A stretch of 64,000 bases of DNA from Algoriphagus sp. (lineage in GTDB: Bacteria; Bacteroidota; Bacteroidia; Cytophagales; Cyclobacteriaceae). How positions within the stretch are numbered: position 1 is the first letter of the stretch; each line of letters starts with the position of its first letter. Of the stretch, positions 8,893 to 18,121 are shown one piece after another. The notes beneath the pieces were generated by a model. The model saw nothing but the letters and a program-made list of their open reading frames with translations, was not told the DNA's origin and did no database searches. The stretch is from the NCBI RefSeq assembly GCF_030694375.1, contig NZ_JAUXYL010000020.1, positions 186,001-250,000 on the forward strand, written 5' to 3'. The position numbers were made by a program, and so were the translations under genes.

Positions 8893-9939
8893 TCATAATG
8901 GACCAATTCCACGTTCCCAGGATTCATTTTGATTCACAGATTCCTTGATACTTTTCTTTAGAGATTGATCGAGCTGTTTGGATTCTGTTTTTAGGATTTC
9001 AAGAAGTTTTCTGGATTCCGGAGTATGTTGCTCCGTGTCCAGTATTTCCAAAACACCAAGGATATTTGCTACTCGCGCTCTTAGCGAATGAGATTGTTGA
9101 AAAGCTAGGTCCCGCAGAAAATAGTGGTGCTCTCTCAGCCAGATTTCCTGCTTCTTCTTTTCGGTGATGTCTATGAGTAATCCCTGCATTTTCTGTGGAT
9201 GGCCTGTGGAATCCCAGTCGGTAGTTTTGCCAAAGCCCACGACCCATATTGTTTGATTTCCTTTGGATACAATCCTGAATTCCTTACGGAATGGCAGATT
9301 TCCGGGAGTTTTAAAATGTAAATTAAGATCCCTTAATAATTCCTGAAAATCTTCGGGATGAATGTGTTTTTGCCATGAAATTTCTTTCATGCTTTGAATT
9401 TCTTTCTCTGAATATCCCAGCATTTGCGCCACCCCGCTGCTGATGTAATCTCTTTTGGTGCCAGGGTCAAAATCCCAAAATCCAAGTAGCTTATTTTCTA
9501 AAAGAATATCTACCAGTTCATTCCCGTTTGTAGTGCCATCAATAAATTCTCCCAAGCCTAGGTTATATGGGCGTAGTGGTTCAATAGGATGGCCAAGTCC
9601 AAGGCATGTCCCAAAGTCCTCGGTGATAAAGAAAAATTCCCATTTTGTCGAAACAGTATTTCCATCGGGATGATTGATTTTTTGTAAATCAACCAGAAAA
9701 GATTGATGGCTGCTTTTCCAAGCTTTTATTCGTTGATTTTCATATTTTGACCAGTCGGAAGCCAAAAAGCAATCTGCGAAATAGATTGGTTTTTCTTTGT
9801 GGTCAAAAAGTGACGGAATAGGCCCAATGCCGGAATCAGAAGACATGACTTTCCCTGACTTGTCAAAAGTCACCTGGAGAAAATATTCAGAGGTAATGGC
9901 TAGATTGCTCAAAACCTGTATGGAATTCCAATCCTGCAT
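8893..9939 (-). CDS. PAS-domain protein with histidine-kinase-like dimerisation segment and no ATPase domain
   Basis: A 348-residue cytoplasmic protein with no signal peptide or membrane segment. The N-terminal 130 residues look like a degenerate PAS-like sensor. A clearer PAS domain spans about 143-260, with LGYSEKEI, HPEDFQELL and the terminal GLLIDITEKKKQE linker. Residues 281-295 (QQSHSLRARVANILG) resemble the phospho-acceptor helix of Bacteroidota sensor kinases, with His284 as candidate acceptor, and a second helix follows to about 335. The chain then ends: the N, G1 and G2 boxes of HATPase_c are absent, and no such domain lies downstream in any frame. It may sense a ligand and dimerise, or act with another kinase. 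It is monocistronic. Confidence 0.75.
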   Translation of the reverse strand: MQDWNSIQVLSNLAITSEYFLQVTFDKSGKVMSSDSGIGPIPSLFDHKEKPIYFADCFLASDWSKYENQRIKAWKSSHQSFLVDLQKINHPDGNTVSTKWEFFFITEDFGTCLGLGHPIEPLRPYNLGLGEFIDGTTNGNELVDILLENKLLGFWDFDPGTKRDYISSGVAQMLGYSEKEIQSMKEISWQKHIHPEDFQELLRDLNLHFKTPGNLPFRKEFRIVSKGNQTIWVVGFGKTTDWDSTGHPQKMQGLLIDITEKKKQEIWLREHHYFLRDLAFQQSHSLRARVANILGVLEILDTEQHTPESRKLLEILKTESKQLDQSLKKSIKESVNQNESWERGIGPL

Positions 9940-10019
9940 TTTGCAAACTTAAATGAAATCTTCGTTTGAAATACGTAAACCAATAAAATTTATACAAAAT
10001 ACATTAAAATATATTTATA

Positions 10020-10631
10020 ATGGAAAACAATCCGCTTTTTTTAAATCGCTCCTCTTTTGGAAATACCCTTCATATTGGTAATATATTGTCCGAAAAGGAG
10101 GCGAAAACACTCTTGAACGATTGGGTGAAAAATGATAAACTCCAAGTTCACATGAAGCAGGTGGCGCACTTGATGAAGGCTTTCGCCAATTCAAAAGGGT
10201 ACGGGGAGCTGATAGTGCAGAAATGGTATTTGGCAGGTTTGCTGCACGATGCTGATTGGGACCAATGGCCGGATCAGCATTGCAAAAAAATCATTGAAGA
10301 ACTCGAATCAAGACAAATTGACCCGGAAATCATTCGAGCGATTGCCTCGCATGGGCCGAGATATTTTGGGGTAGAACCAATCTCTGAAATGGACAAAATG
10401 CTCTATGCTTTTGATGAGCTAAGTGGATTTGTCCATGCTTATTCTTTGATGAGACCTGAAGGCTATTTGGGAATGGAAGTGAAGGGCGTGAAAAAACGAT
10501 TAAAGGACAAAACTTTCGCCGCTCAGGTTAGTAGGGAAGATGTTCAGGACGGTAGCGAACGGGCCGGAATTCCCCTTGAAGAACTTATTCAGTTTGTGAT
10601 CTCCAATCAGGGGGATGCTGACCTGAATTAA
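10020..10631 (+). CDS. HD-domain protein, probable metal-dependent phosphohydrolase
   Basis: A 203-residue cytoplasmic protein of the HD superfamily. The metal ligands appear in order: His44, the His76-Asp77 pair in LAGLLHDADWD, His111 (IASHGPRYFG) and Asp132 (FDELSGF). Close relatives are annotated as HDIG or HD-domain hydrolases with unproven substrates, often nucleotides. The first 25 residues are not conserved-looking, so an internal start is possible, though no better ATG precedes the domain. The gene is divergent from the PAS-protein gene across an 80-base AT-rich gap and ends at a strong terminator. Confidence 0.8.
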   Translation: MENNPLFLNRSSFGNTLHIGNILSEKEAKTLLNDWVKNDKLQVHMKQVAHLMKAFANSKGYGELIVQKWYLAGLLHDADWDQWPDQHCKKIIEELESRQIDPEIIRAIASHGPRYFGVEPISEMDKMLYAFDELSGFVHAYSLMRPEGYLGMEVKGVKKRLKDKTFAAQVSREDVQDGSERAGIPLEELIQFVISNQGDADLN

Positions 10632-10634
10632 ACC

Positions 10635-10664
10635 AAAAGAGCCACATCAGGTGTGGCTCTTTTT
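10635..10664. terminator. Bidirectional Rho-independent terminator
   Basis: AGAGCCACA pairs perfectly with TGTGGCTCT around a five-base loop. It has A residues on the left and T residues on the right, so it can end both the HD-domain gene and the convergent DUF4494 gene. Confidence 0.88.
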
Positions 10665-11156
10665 CTATTCTTCTTCTATAGGTGTGACTGGTCTGAAATT
10701 ACCAGGAGGTAGTTGATCTGCTACCTCGTCTTTTTCGAATGGGAAAACTTCTACAATTGGACTTTCGGTAATATCCGGGACACGGAAACTCACCAGCATG
10801 TTGCTTAGACTTTCCTGTATTCTGTCATAGGCTTGTTTGACATCCTCGGCAGTGACAATCATGTATTGTGTGACTTTTTTCTCCTTTCCATTGTCTCCAT
10901 CTGCAATCAAATAAGTGATTTTACACTTATGCCATTGGTCAGCATCCTCATAGAAAAACACGTCCACGATATTACTTTTGCTGATGCCGGTTACTTGAAA
11001 GTCTCCTCTGATTTGAGATCCCAGTCGATCATAAAGAATCGCTTCGGCCTCCGTAAAAGATACCGCATCTACCAAATATTGCTCGGAAATGCTCTTCAGC
11101 AAGCCTTCCTCATTTTCTTTTGCGTATTTGACTTTGCACAAAAACCAGGTTCTCAT
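10665..11156 (-). CDS. DUF4494 domain protein
   Basis: A 163-residue protein that matches the Bacteroidota DUF4494 family in length and opening (MRTWFLCKVKYAKENEEG) and in the stretch VSFTEAEAILYDRL. No signal peptide or membrane segment is seen, so it is probably cytoplasmic. Function is not known for the family. It is monocistronic and shares the terminator with the convergent HD-domain gene. About 200 bases separate it from the next gene; they hold no clear promoter or repeat. Confidence 0.85.
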   Translation of the reverse strand: MRTWFLCKVKYAKENEEGLLKSISEQYLVDAVSFTEAEAILYDRLGSQIRGDFQVTGISKSNIVDVFFYEDADQWHKCKITYLIADGDNGKEKKVTQYMIVTAEDVKQAYDRIQESLSNMLVSFRVPDITESPIVEVFPFEKDEVADQLPPGNFRPVTPIEEE

Positions 11157-11354
11157 TTTTTTCTGTTTTAAACATCCGAAGGTACTTTTTCTATTTTAAA
11201 GCTTCGAATGATTTCTTCGGATATCTTTTGGATTTACAGTGGTGGATCTATCAATTCACTGATAGTCAGTTGAAAAACTTATAATAAACTAATCCTGCCG
11301 TGAGAGTGAAGTGGATTTCTCAAAAAAGATTAACTTGTTCTCAATAATAAACCC

Positions 11355-13622
11355 ATGCGAGAAAGAATTTTATACAGCTTCCCTGTCCAGCTTTTCCTTC
11401 TTCACCTTCGGAAAAATCTTGCATTGGTTTTTGTTTGGGGGATTTTGTTGGGTGTAATTCTTGAGCAGTTTGGAGTTGTTCTTGGGATACCATTTCTTTT
11501 TTTGGATCCGGAATATCTGCATAAGGTTTCTTGGTTGAGTTTTTTTTTGATGGGAGTAGGATTGGCCATTCTCACAATGGCATTTCATATGACCACCTAT
11601 ATTATGGACGGGAGGCAGTTCAAGTTTTTGGCTATTATTCCGAAGCCCTTCATTCATTTTTGTTTAAATAACTCGATAGTTCCACTGATTTTTTATCTGG
11701 TGTACATTGTAAAGTTTGTTGTCTTCCAGTTGGATAATGATCTACCGTCAGACTGGGTGGTGCTGAAATATTTTTTTGGATTTTCCCTGGGCAGTATATT
11801 TAGCTTTGGGTTGATCTTCGGATATTTTGCGTTCACAAACAAAGACTTTTTCATCCTTTTTGCAGGTAGTTTGGATAAGAGACTTCGGAAAGTCCGGATG
11901 ACTCGGGCCACAGTTCTCAGCCAATACAAAGAATTAAAAATCAGGAAAGATAAGGTAATCACTTATCTGGATCTTGGATTGAAATTGAAGGATGTCCGAC
12001 CGGATATTGCACGATTTGAAACACAACAATTGCTTCGGGTTTTTGATCAAAATCACCTCAATCTCTTTCTGATCCAAATCTTCCTAATAGTTGTTGTCTT
12101 GTTTTTGGGGATTTTCAAAGAGAAAGAAATTCTGCAGTTTCCCGCTGCGATGAGTGTGACCTTACTATTGGCGATTCTGGTCATGTTGGTAGGGGCAATG
12201 AGCTTTTGGTTGAGGAGTTGGGCTACGTTGGTGGTAGTTGTGATGATTTTTTCAGTCAATTATTTTTCAAATTTTTCTTTTTTAAATCGTCCTCACGAAG
12301 CATACGGAATCAATTATGAAATTCAACCTGCGATCTACTCTTTGGCAAGATTGGACTCGCTTGTTCATCGGGATACGCTGCAAAAGGACAGGGAAAACAC
12401 CCTGCGAATCCTCGAAAATTGGAAATCCAAATTCCCAAATGATTCCCTGCCAAAATTGGTTCTAGTGGCTGCCAGTGGAGGAGGACAGCGTGCGGCACTT
12501 TGGACGCTTCATGTCCTTCAGACCATGCATCATGCGACAAATGGGGTAATTACCAAGCATACCGAGTTGTACACTGGAGCTTCCGGGGGAGTTTTGGGAG
12601 AAGCTTTTTTCAGAGAGATTTACTTGAGGTCTCTTTCAGATTCGGCTTTCAATCCGACAGACGCCAGGTTTTTAGATCAGATTTCTGCTGATAATCTCAA
12701 CCCAATCATTTTTACGTTGCTGGTAAATGATTTGCTGATTCGAAACCAGCGCTTTGAATATGGAGGATATAGCCACCTGAAAGACCGTGGTTTTGCCTTT
12801 GAAAATCAACTGAACATCAACACACATGGGATATTGGATAAACCCCTGAATGCGTATCGTGATCCTGAATTTCTGGCAAAAATCCCATTGCTTCCAGTCA
12901 CCTCACTGGTGACCAATGATGGACGGAAATTGGTCATTTCCCCTCACTCGATGTCTTTTTTGGGGAGTTCAACATTAGGGAAAACCGGTATGGAAGAAAA
13001 AAAGCAAAGCATCGACTTTCTCCGTTTTTTTGCTGCACATGACGCAGGAAATCTCAGGTTTTTAAGCGCACTACGAATGAGTGCGACATTCCCATTTATC
13101 ACTCCCAATGTCGAATTGCCCTCGGAGCCGACTATGGAGACGATGGATACAGGATTGTCCGATAATTTTGGTGTCCAGGATGCTTTACGCTTTTTGTACG
13201 TATTCCAGGAGTGGGTTGCGAAAAATACCAGTGGAGTGGTCTTGGTCTCTATACGTGATTCCGAAAAATCAATTGAAATTCCAAAAACGGAACCACCCCG
13301 GATTTTTGAAAAAATCTTTACCCCTTTGAAAAACATTTACATCAATTGGGACAATGTTCAGACCATCCAAAATGAGGTTCTTTTTAATTATATGAATGAA
13401 TCCATGCCTTTTGAGATGGAACGAATCGAATTTGAATATGCTCCTGAGCATGTTCAGGTTGGAGAATTAACAGGTTCTCAGGAGACAATGCAGCGGGCTT
13501 CATTGAATTGGCGATTGACTGCACGGGAGAAAAAGTCAATTTTAACCAGCATTTATTCCTCTAAAAACAGGCTTGCCATCGACCGGATTCAGGAGATTTT
13601 CTCCAATTCACCAGTGGATTGA
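11355..13622 (+). CDS. Membrane-anchored patatin-like phospholipase
   Basis: A 755-residue protein in two parts. The first 310 residues carry about seven hydrophobic spans: roughly 20-45, 60-80, 105-125, 138-160, 237-255, 263-285 and 288-307. The rest is a patatin-like lipase: oxyanion-hole glycines in AASGGGQRAAL (about 376-386), nucleophile elbow GASGG with Ser410, and catalytic Asp598 in DTGLSDNFG. Such enzymes hydrolyse acyl esters of membrane lipids through a Ser-Asp dyad. The multi-span N-terminus is unusual, because most bacterial patatins are soluble, secreted or fused to an outer-membrane barrel. The lipase part should face the cytoplasm or periplasm depending on span number. The gene is monocistronic and nearly abuts the convergent next gene. 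Confidence 0.85.
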   Translation: MRERILYSFPVQLFLLHLRKNLALVFVWGILLGVILEQFGVVLGIPFLFLDPEYLHKVSWLSFFLMGVGLAILTMAFHMTTYIMDGRQFKFLAIIPKPFIHFCLNNSIVPLIFYLVYIVKFVVFQLDNDLPSDWVVLKYFFGFSLGSIFSFGLIFGYFAFTNKDFFILFAGSLDKRLRKVRMTRATVLSQYKELKIRKDKVITYLDLGLKLKDVRPDIARFETQQLLRVFDQNHLNLFLIQIFLIVVVLFLGIFKEKEILQFPAAMSVTLLLAILVMLVGAMSFWLRSWATLVVVVMIFSVNYFSNFSFLNRPHEAYGINYEIQPAIYSLARLDSLVHRDTLQKDRENTLRILENWKSKFPNDSLPKLVLVAASGGGQRAALWTLHVLQTMHHATNGVITKHTELYTGASGGVLGEAFFREIYLRSLSDSAFNPTDARFLDQISADNLNPIIFTLLVNDLLIRNQRFEYGGYSHLKDRGFAFENQLNINTHGILDKPLNAYRDPEFLAKIPLLPVTSLVTNDGRKLVISPHSMSFLGSSTLGKTGMEEKKQSIDFLRFFAAHDAGNLRFLSALRMSATFPFITPNVELPSEPTMETMDTGLSDNFGVQDALRFLYVFQEWVAKNTSGVVLVSIRDSEKSIEIPKTEPPRIFEKIFTPLKNIYINWDNVQTIQNEVLFNYMNESMPFEMERIEFEYAPEHVQVGELTGSQETMQRASLNWRLTAREKKSILTSIYSSKNRLAIDRIQEIFSNSPVD

Positions 13623-13628
13623 GAGAAT

Positions 13629-14108
13629 TCAATAAGCAATTCCGATTTTTTTGTAGATAAAATGCATGAGCCAAGCAGGACCGATGAGTAGAAACTGGAG
13701 GTCTTTGAAAAAGGAAGGTCTTTTTCCTTCGATTTTATGACCTAAAAACTGGATGATCCAAGCAATAACAAAAACTCCAATGCTTATGATCCAAAGCTTT
13801 CCAGGAAAAGCAATGTTTAGGAAATTGGCCAAAGCAAGACACAAGGCTGAAAAAAACAGCATTCCCATACTCAAAGGCACAGAAAGTGAAATGTAATACA
13901 TAAGAGTAAGTGCTAATGCAATGGTAGCCCAGTTGGCGAAGTTGTGTAAAAATGACAAGGGCTCAAGCAAAAGGCCGGCTGGAACGCTGAAGATCAACCC
14001 TACTACACTGAAGAAAATCGCAGGCACACAAAACCAATGAATCAATTTGTTGGTTTGATTTCGGTGACTTTCGCCATACTCTTCGAGAAGTAAATCAATT
14101 TTTCTCAT
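13629..14108 (-). CDS. Mpo1-like (DUF962) membrane protein
   Basis: A 159-residue protein with the family opening RKIDLLLEEYGESHRNQTNKLIHWFCVP, shown here only in outline: the N-terminal helix with EYxxxHxNxxN and the following IHWFCVP. About four membrane spans follow, then the conserved AWIIQFLGHKIEG and KRPSFFKDLQFLLIGP. The yeast relative Mpo1 is an Fe2+-dependent dioxygenase that shortens 2-hydroxy fatty acids. Whether bacterial members do this is unproven. His residues near the N-terminus and in the GHKIEG motif are the likely metal ligands. It ends seven bases from the convergent patatin gene. Confidence 0.82.
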   Translation of the reverse strand: MRKIDLLLEEYGESHRNQTNKLIHWFCVPAIFFSVVGLIFSVPAGLLLEPLSFLHNFANWATIALALTLMYYISLSVPLSMGMLFFSALCLALANFLNIAFPGKLWIISIGVFVIAWIIQFLGHKIEGKRPSFFKDLQFLLIGPAWLMHFIYKKIGIAY

Positions 14109-14185
14109 GGTTTTTTGGGTTTAAATGAGGTAGTTTCGATTCAAATTAGGCAACTCATTTCAAATTTTAAACTTTCCGCTGAAAG

Positions 14186-15313
14186 ATGTTTAGTTATTGG
14201 GAACAAAAAAACTTTTTTAGCTATGACTTGATCGTCATCGGCTCAGGTTTTACAGGGCTTTCTACTGCGATCAATTACAAAAAGAAAAAGCCCAAAGCGA
14301 GTGTGCTGGTCTTGGAGAAGGGTGTTTTTCCGACCGGTGCGAGCACCAAAAATGCAGGCTTTGCCTGTTTTGGAAGCTTGACAGAAATATTGGATGACTT
14401 TTGGAGTATGAGTCCCAAAGAAGTCACTGCCTTGGTGGAAAGGCGATACAAGGGGCTTCAGCAAATCCGTAAAAATTTTGGTGACGCAAGGCTTCGATAT
14501 CAGCATACGCATGGTTTTGAGCTTTTGGAGGCTGAAAATATAGCTGCAGCAGATCAAATAGGTGAAGTCAACAAGATGCTCAAAAAGCTTTTTAAGAAAG
14601 ATGTCTTTTCCCTAGTCAAAAAGCCTGAAAAATTGGGTTTTTCTGACCGGGTCAAACTGGTTGTTGAAAATAATTTTGAAGGAGAACTCGACCCGGGAGC
14701 CTATTTGGGAGCACTCTGGGAAAAAGCTTCAAAAATGGGGGTTAGAATATTGACAGGTGTATCAGTAGTGGAAGTTCAGAAAGATGAGGGAATCGTTTTG
14801 GCTGAAAACACGGGAAAAAATAAAGTCTTTGAATTCAAGGGAGAAAAAGTTGCGATATGTACAAATGCCTTTTCTAAAAAACTTTGGCCAGAGTCAGAAT
14901 TGGAACCCGGGCGAGGACTCGTATTGCTGAGTAAGCCGCTAACAGAAAAGTTACCTTGGAAAGGGTCTTTTCACATGGACAAGGGATTTGTTTATTTCCG
15001 GGAAATTGACGGACGACTTTTATTGGGAGGAGCGCGAAACAAAGATTTTGAGAAGGAAAAATCGCTCGAATTTGAGACTAATCCAAAAATCAAAAGCCAC
15101 CTCGAAAATCTCGCAAAAGAAGTGATTTTACCCGGAAAGAATATCGAATGGGATATGGAATGGACTGGTATTATGGCTTTTGGGCCGAAGAAAAGTCCCT
15201 TGATTCAATCGATTGGTAAGAAAACGGCTGTCGCTGTACGGCTTGGAGGAATGGGTGTTGCGATTGGTTGGCAGGTAGGAAAAGAACTTTCCCAGCTACT
15301 TTCAAAAATGTAA
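14186..15313 (+). CDS. FAD-dependent oxidoreductase (DAO family)
   Basis: A 375-residue flavoprotein of the D-amino-acid oxidase fold. The dinucleotide-binding motif is DLIVIGSGFTGLSTAI near the N-terminus, followed by the acidic end of strand two in VLVLEKG, then the STKNAGFACFGS region typical of the glycine oxidase and gamma-glutamylputrescine oxidase branch. The C-terminal RLGGMGVAIGWQVG closes the FAD site. The substrate is probably a secondary or primary amine but cannot be told from sequence. It is cytoplasmic with no signal peptide, and followed 50 bases on by nhaC. Confidence 0.85.
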   Translation: MFSYWEQKNFFSYDLIVIGSGFTGLSTAINYKKKKPKASVLVLEKGVFPTGASTKNAGFACFGSLTEILDDFWSMSPKEVTALVERRYKGLQQIRKNFGDARLRYQHTHGFELLEAENIAAADQIGEVNKMLKKLFKKDVFSLVKKPEKLGFSDRVKLVVENNFEGELDPGAYLGALWEKASKMGVRILTGVSVVEVQKDEGIVLAENTGKNKVFEFKGEKVAICTNAFSKKLWPESELEPGRGLVLLSKPLTEKLPWKGSFHMDKGFVYFREIDGRLLLGGARNKDFEKEKSLEFETNPKIKSHLENLAKEVILPGKNIEWDMEWTGIMAFGPKKSPLIQSIGKKTAVAVRLGGMGVAIGWQVGKELSQLLSKM

Positions 15314-15363
15314 TTGATTTTTTTTACTTAGATTCAAAGCCTTTAAACTTCCTCATAAACTGA

Positions 15364-16821
15364 ATGAAAGTACAGCAAAGAACTCCACGTATTATTGATG
15401 CGCTGATACCAATTATTTTTCTAATTATCCTTTTGGTTATTAATATTCAGATTTTTGGCACTGATAGTTTAGCTGGCTCCAATCAATTGGTTTTGGTTTT
15501 ATCATCTGCTGTGGCAGGTTCTATTGCGATTTTCAGACTTAAAATCCAATGGGAAGCGCTACAGGATGGCATCGTGAAGAGCATCAGCGCTGCGATGAGC
15601 GCCATTCTGATATTGTTTTTGATAGGGTCACTTGCAGGTACATGGTTATTGAGCGGAATAGTGCCTGCGATGATTTACTATGGATTGAAAATCCTCAGTC
15701 CCGAAATATTCCTTGTGGCTGCCTGTATTATCAGTGCAGTTGTATCAGTAGCCACAGGTAGCAGTTGGACGACCGTAGCGACGGTAGGTGTGGCATTATT
15801 GGGAATCGGTAAAGCATTGGGTTTCGAAGAAGGGATAATCGCGGGAGCGATTATTTCAGGGGCCTATTTTGGAGATAAAATGTCACCGCTCAGCGACACG
15901 ACAAATCTTGCACCGGCTATGGCCGGAACGGATCTATTTACACATATCCGGTATATGGCAAAAACCACAATACCTTCCATTTCAATCACGCTGATCTTAT
16001 TTGTGGTCATTGGGTTGAACTATGAGACTGCCGGCAGTGTGGATGATGTGAAGGCTATTTCAGATACCATATCCGGGAAATTTAATATTTCAGCCTGGCT
16101 TTTTCTTGTCCCTTTAGCTGTTTTGGGGATGATTGTAAAAAAGGTCCCTGCGATTCCCGCTCTACTAGCAGGAGCGCTCCTAGGGGGAGTTTTTGCACTT
16201 ATTTTTCAGCCCGAAATCGTAGTCGCCATCGCCAATGATTCTGGTTCCTATGCCTATTTGGGATTCAAGGCAGTGATGATGTCGCTCTACGGGGAGACGG
16301 CAATAGTGACAGACAATGACATTGTGAATGAACTTCTGGTCACCGGAGGAATGGCAGGAATGTTGAATACCATTTGGTTGATTGTTTGCGCGATGGTTTT
16401 TGGAGGAATAATGGAGGTAAGTGGTATGCTGCAGGTACTGGCTGAAGCTGTGATTAAAAAAGTACATTCAGTAGGTTCTCTGATTGCTTCTACTGCCGCA
16501 ACTTGCGTGTTTTTCAATATCACTACTTCGGATCAGTATCTGGCGATTCTCGTGCCGGGTAGAATGTACGCAGATATCTATCGGAAGAGAGGACTCAAAC
16601 CTGAAAACCTCAGTAGAACCTTGGAGGATTCAGCGACAGTGACTTCTGTTTTGGTTCCCTGGAACACCTGTGGTGCAACACAAGCCTCAGTATTGGGAGT
16701 GGCCACATTGACTTACGCACCTTATTGTTTTTTCAATATTATCAGTCCGTTTATGACCATTTTATATGGTTATTTGAAAATCGGGATCCACTATTATGAG
16801 CCGGAAGAAGAGTTGGTATGA
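15364..16821 (+). CDS. nhaC: Na+/H+ antiporter, NhaC family
   Basis: A 485-residue inner-membrane protein with about 11-12 hydrophobic spans from residue 12 onward. Family marks include the SVATGSSWTTVATVGVALLG stretch, GAIISGAYFGDKMSPLSDTT and, later, TTSDQYLAILVPGRMY and VLVPWNTCGATQ. NhaC members exchange sodium for protons or, in some cases, malate-2H for Na+-lactate, so the coupled solute is not certain. The stop codon overlaps the start of the exonuclease gene by four bases. Confidence 0.9.
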   Translation: MKVQQRTPRIIDALIPIIFLIILLVINIQIFGTDSLAGSNQLVLVLSSAVAGSIAIFRLKIQWEALQDGIVKSISAAMSAILILFLIGSLAGTWLLSGIVPAMIYYGLKILSPEIFLVAACIISAVVSVATGSSWTTVATVGVALLGIGKALGFEEGIIAGAIISGAYFGDKMSPLSDTTNLAPAMAGTDLFTHIRYMAKTTIPSISITLILFVVIGLNYETAGSVDDVKAISDTISGKFNISAWLFLVPLAVLGMIVKKVPAIPALLAGALLGGVFALIFQPEIVVAIANDSGSYAYLGFKAVMMSLYGETAIVTDNDIVNELLVTGGMAGMLNTIWLIVCAMVFGGIMEVSGMLQVLAEAVIKKVHSVGSLIASTAATCVFFNITTSDQYLAILVPGRMYADIYRKRGLKPENLSRTLEDSATVTSVLVPWNTCGATQASVLGVATLTYAPYCFFNIISPFMTILYGYLKIGIHYYEPEEELV

Positions 16822-17423
16822 TTCCTTATAGTATTAGCAAAGAAGAAGTCAATGAATTGCCTTTAGGGCAGTTTGAGGGAGAGATTTATTTGATAGATCA
16901 TCCAGATCAGGTGGAGGAGGCTGTTGATTTTTTAGAAGATCAACACATTATTGGTTTTGACACCGAGACCAAACCTTCCTTCAAAAAAGGGCAGTTTAAC
17001 CATGTTTCCTTGCTTCAGCTGTCTACTTCAGAGCAGGCATTTCTTTTCAGGCTCAATAAAATCGGTTTCCCCGGGCCCCTTCGCAACTTGATGGAGAAGG
17101 AAAATCTGGTAAAAATTGGAGCTGCAGTCAATGATGATTTGAAAGGATTGGGGAAACTGACGGATAGTTTTTATCCGCAATCTTTTTTTGATCTCAATGA
17201 TGAGCTGAAGAAAGTTGGGTTTCACAATGTAGGTGTGCGAAATCTCAGTGGAATGGTGCTGAAAATCCGGATTTCCAAATCAGAGCAAGTTTCTAACTGG
17301 GAATCCGAAATCCTGACAGAAAGGCAACAGCGCTATGCTGCAACGGATGCCTGGGCTTGTCTGAAGATCTTCAATGTACTCAGGGAAGAGGGGTTCCTTG
17401 ATGAGTTGTTCAATCCAATCTGA
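16818..17423 (+). CDS. DEDDy 3'-5' exonuclease (RNase D-like)
   Basis: A 201-residue single-domain exonuclease. The catalytic acids are visible in order: FDTET (Exo I), AAVNDDLKGLG (Exo II) and YAATDAWACL (Exo III, the DEDDy form with Tyr four before Asp). It lacks the HRDC domains of full RNase D and the helicase of Werner-type proteins, so it is a stand-alone exonuclease acting on RNA or DNA ends. It is translationally coupled to nhaC by an ATGA overlap and overlaps the convergent yigZ-like gene by 14 bases. Confidence 0.88.
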   Translation: MIPYSISKEEVNELPLGQFEGEIYLIDHPDQVEEAVDFLEDQHIIGFDTETKPSFKKGQFNHVSLLQLSTSEQAFLFRLNKIGFPGPLRNLMEKENLVKIGAAVNDDLKGLGKLTDSFYPQSFFDLNDELKKVGFHNVGVRNLSGMVLKIRISKSEQVSNWESEILTERQQRYAATDAWACLKIFNVLREEGFLDELFNPI

Positions 17424-18036
17424 CCGATAGCGCTTCGATTTCTTCTAACTTTTCCAGTACTTCATCCTTTAATCCTGCTCTAAAGGAAAGCGTAAGCATA
17501 CAGTCCAAGGCCATTTCCTGCGAAATTATGGTCAAGCCTTTAGCTTTGACCACTTTCATTACCTCATTCATTGCAGGGTATGGGAATCGTAATTCCAATT
17601 TAATTTTCACCCATTCCTGTAGGATTTGATTTGCTTCAATGGCTAGTGCTGCGGCTGTTTTATAAGCCTGAATCAGACCACTTACCCCCAGCTTAGTTCC
17701 TCCAAAATAGCGAACCACTACAATGAGCACATTGGTGAGCTGGTTGGACCGGATCTGGCCGAGAATTGGATCTCCTGCCGAATGATTGGGTTCCCCGTCA
17801 TCATTCGCGCGAAAGCTCGATCCGTCTTGACCCAAAACCCACGCATAGCAATGGTGTGAAGCATCAAAATATGCTTTTCTTAAAGAAGCGAGTTGGGTTT
17901 TGATTTCTTCCTCAGAATTCACAGGAAGAGCAAAGTAAAGGAACTTGCTGCCCCGGTCTTTGTAGTTCCCCTCACTTCTCCCTGCCAAAGTCAGAAAGGA
18001 ATCTGATTGCGTTTCATTTTCGGAGAAGTGGTCCAT
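17410..18036 (-). CDS. yigZ: YigZ/IMPACT family protein
   Basis: A 208-residue cytoplasmic protein of the UPF0029 (YigZ) family. The IMPACT N-terminal domain shows GSKFLYFALPV, ASHHCYAWVLG, the NDDGEPNHSAGDPILGQI loop and VVVRYFGGTKLGVSGLIQAY. A ferredoxin-like C-terminal domain follows. The molecular role is uncertain; structural work on the E. coli protein suggested nucleic-acid binding. Its end overlaps the exonuclease gene tail to tail. It is divergent from the fdtA-like gene across an 85-base gap with no convincing promoter. Confidence 0.88.
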   Translation of the reverse strand: MDHFSENETQSDSFLTLAGRSEGNYKDRGSKFLYFALPVNSEEEIKTQLASLRKAYFDASHHCYAWVLGQDGSSFRANDDGEPNHSAGDPILGQIRSNQLTNVLIVVVRYFGGTKLGVSGLIQAYKTAAALAIEANQILQEWVKIKLELRFPYPAMNEVMKVVKAKGLTIISQEMALDCMLTLSFRAGLKDEVLEKLEEIEALSVRLD

Positions 18037-18121
18037 TAGTGTCTTGTGAGATGAAGACTTGAAAATATAAAATTAACAGTAGGCTAACTTCGCCTTTACC
18101 TGAATTGTCTTATTTTTAGCT

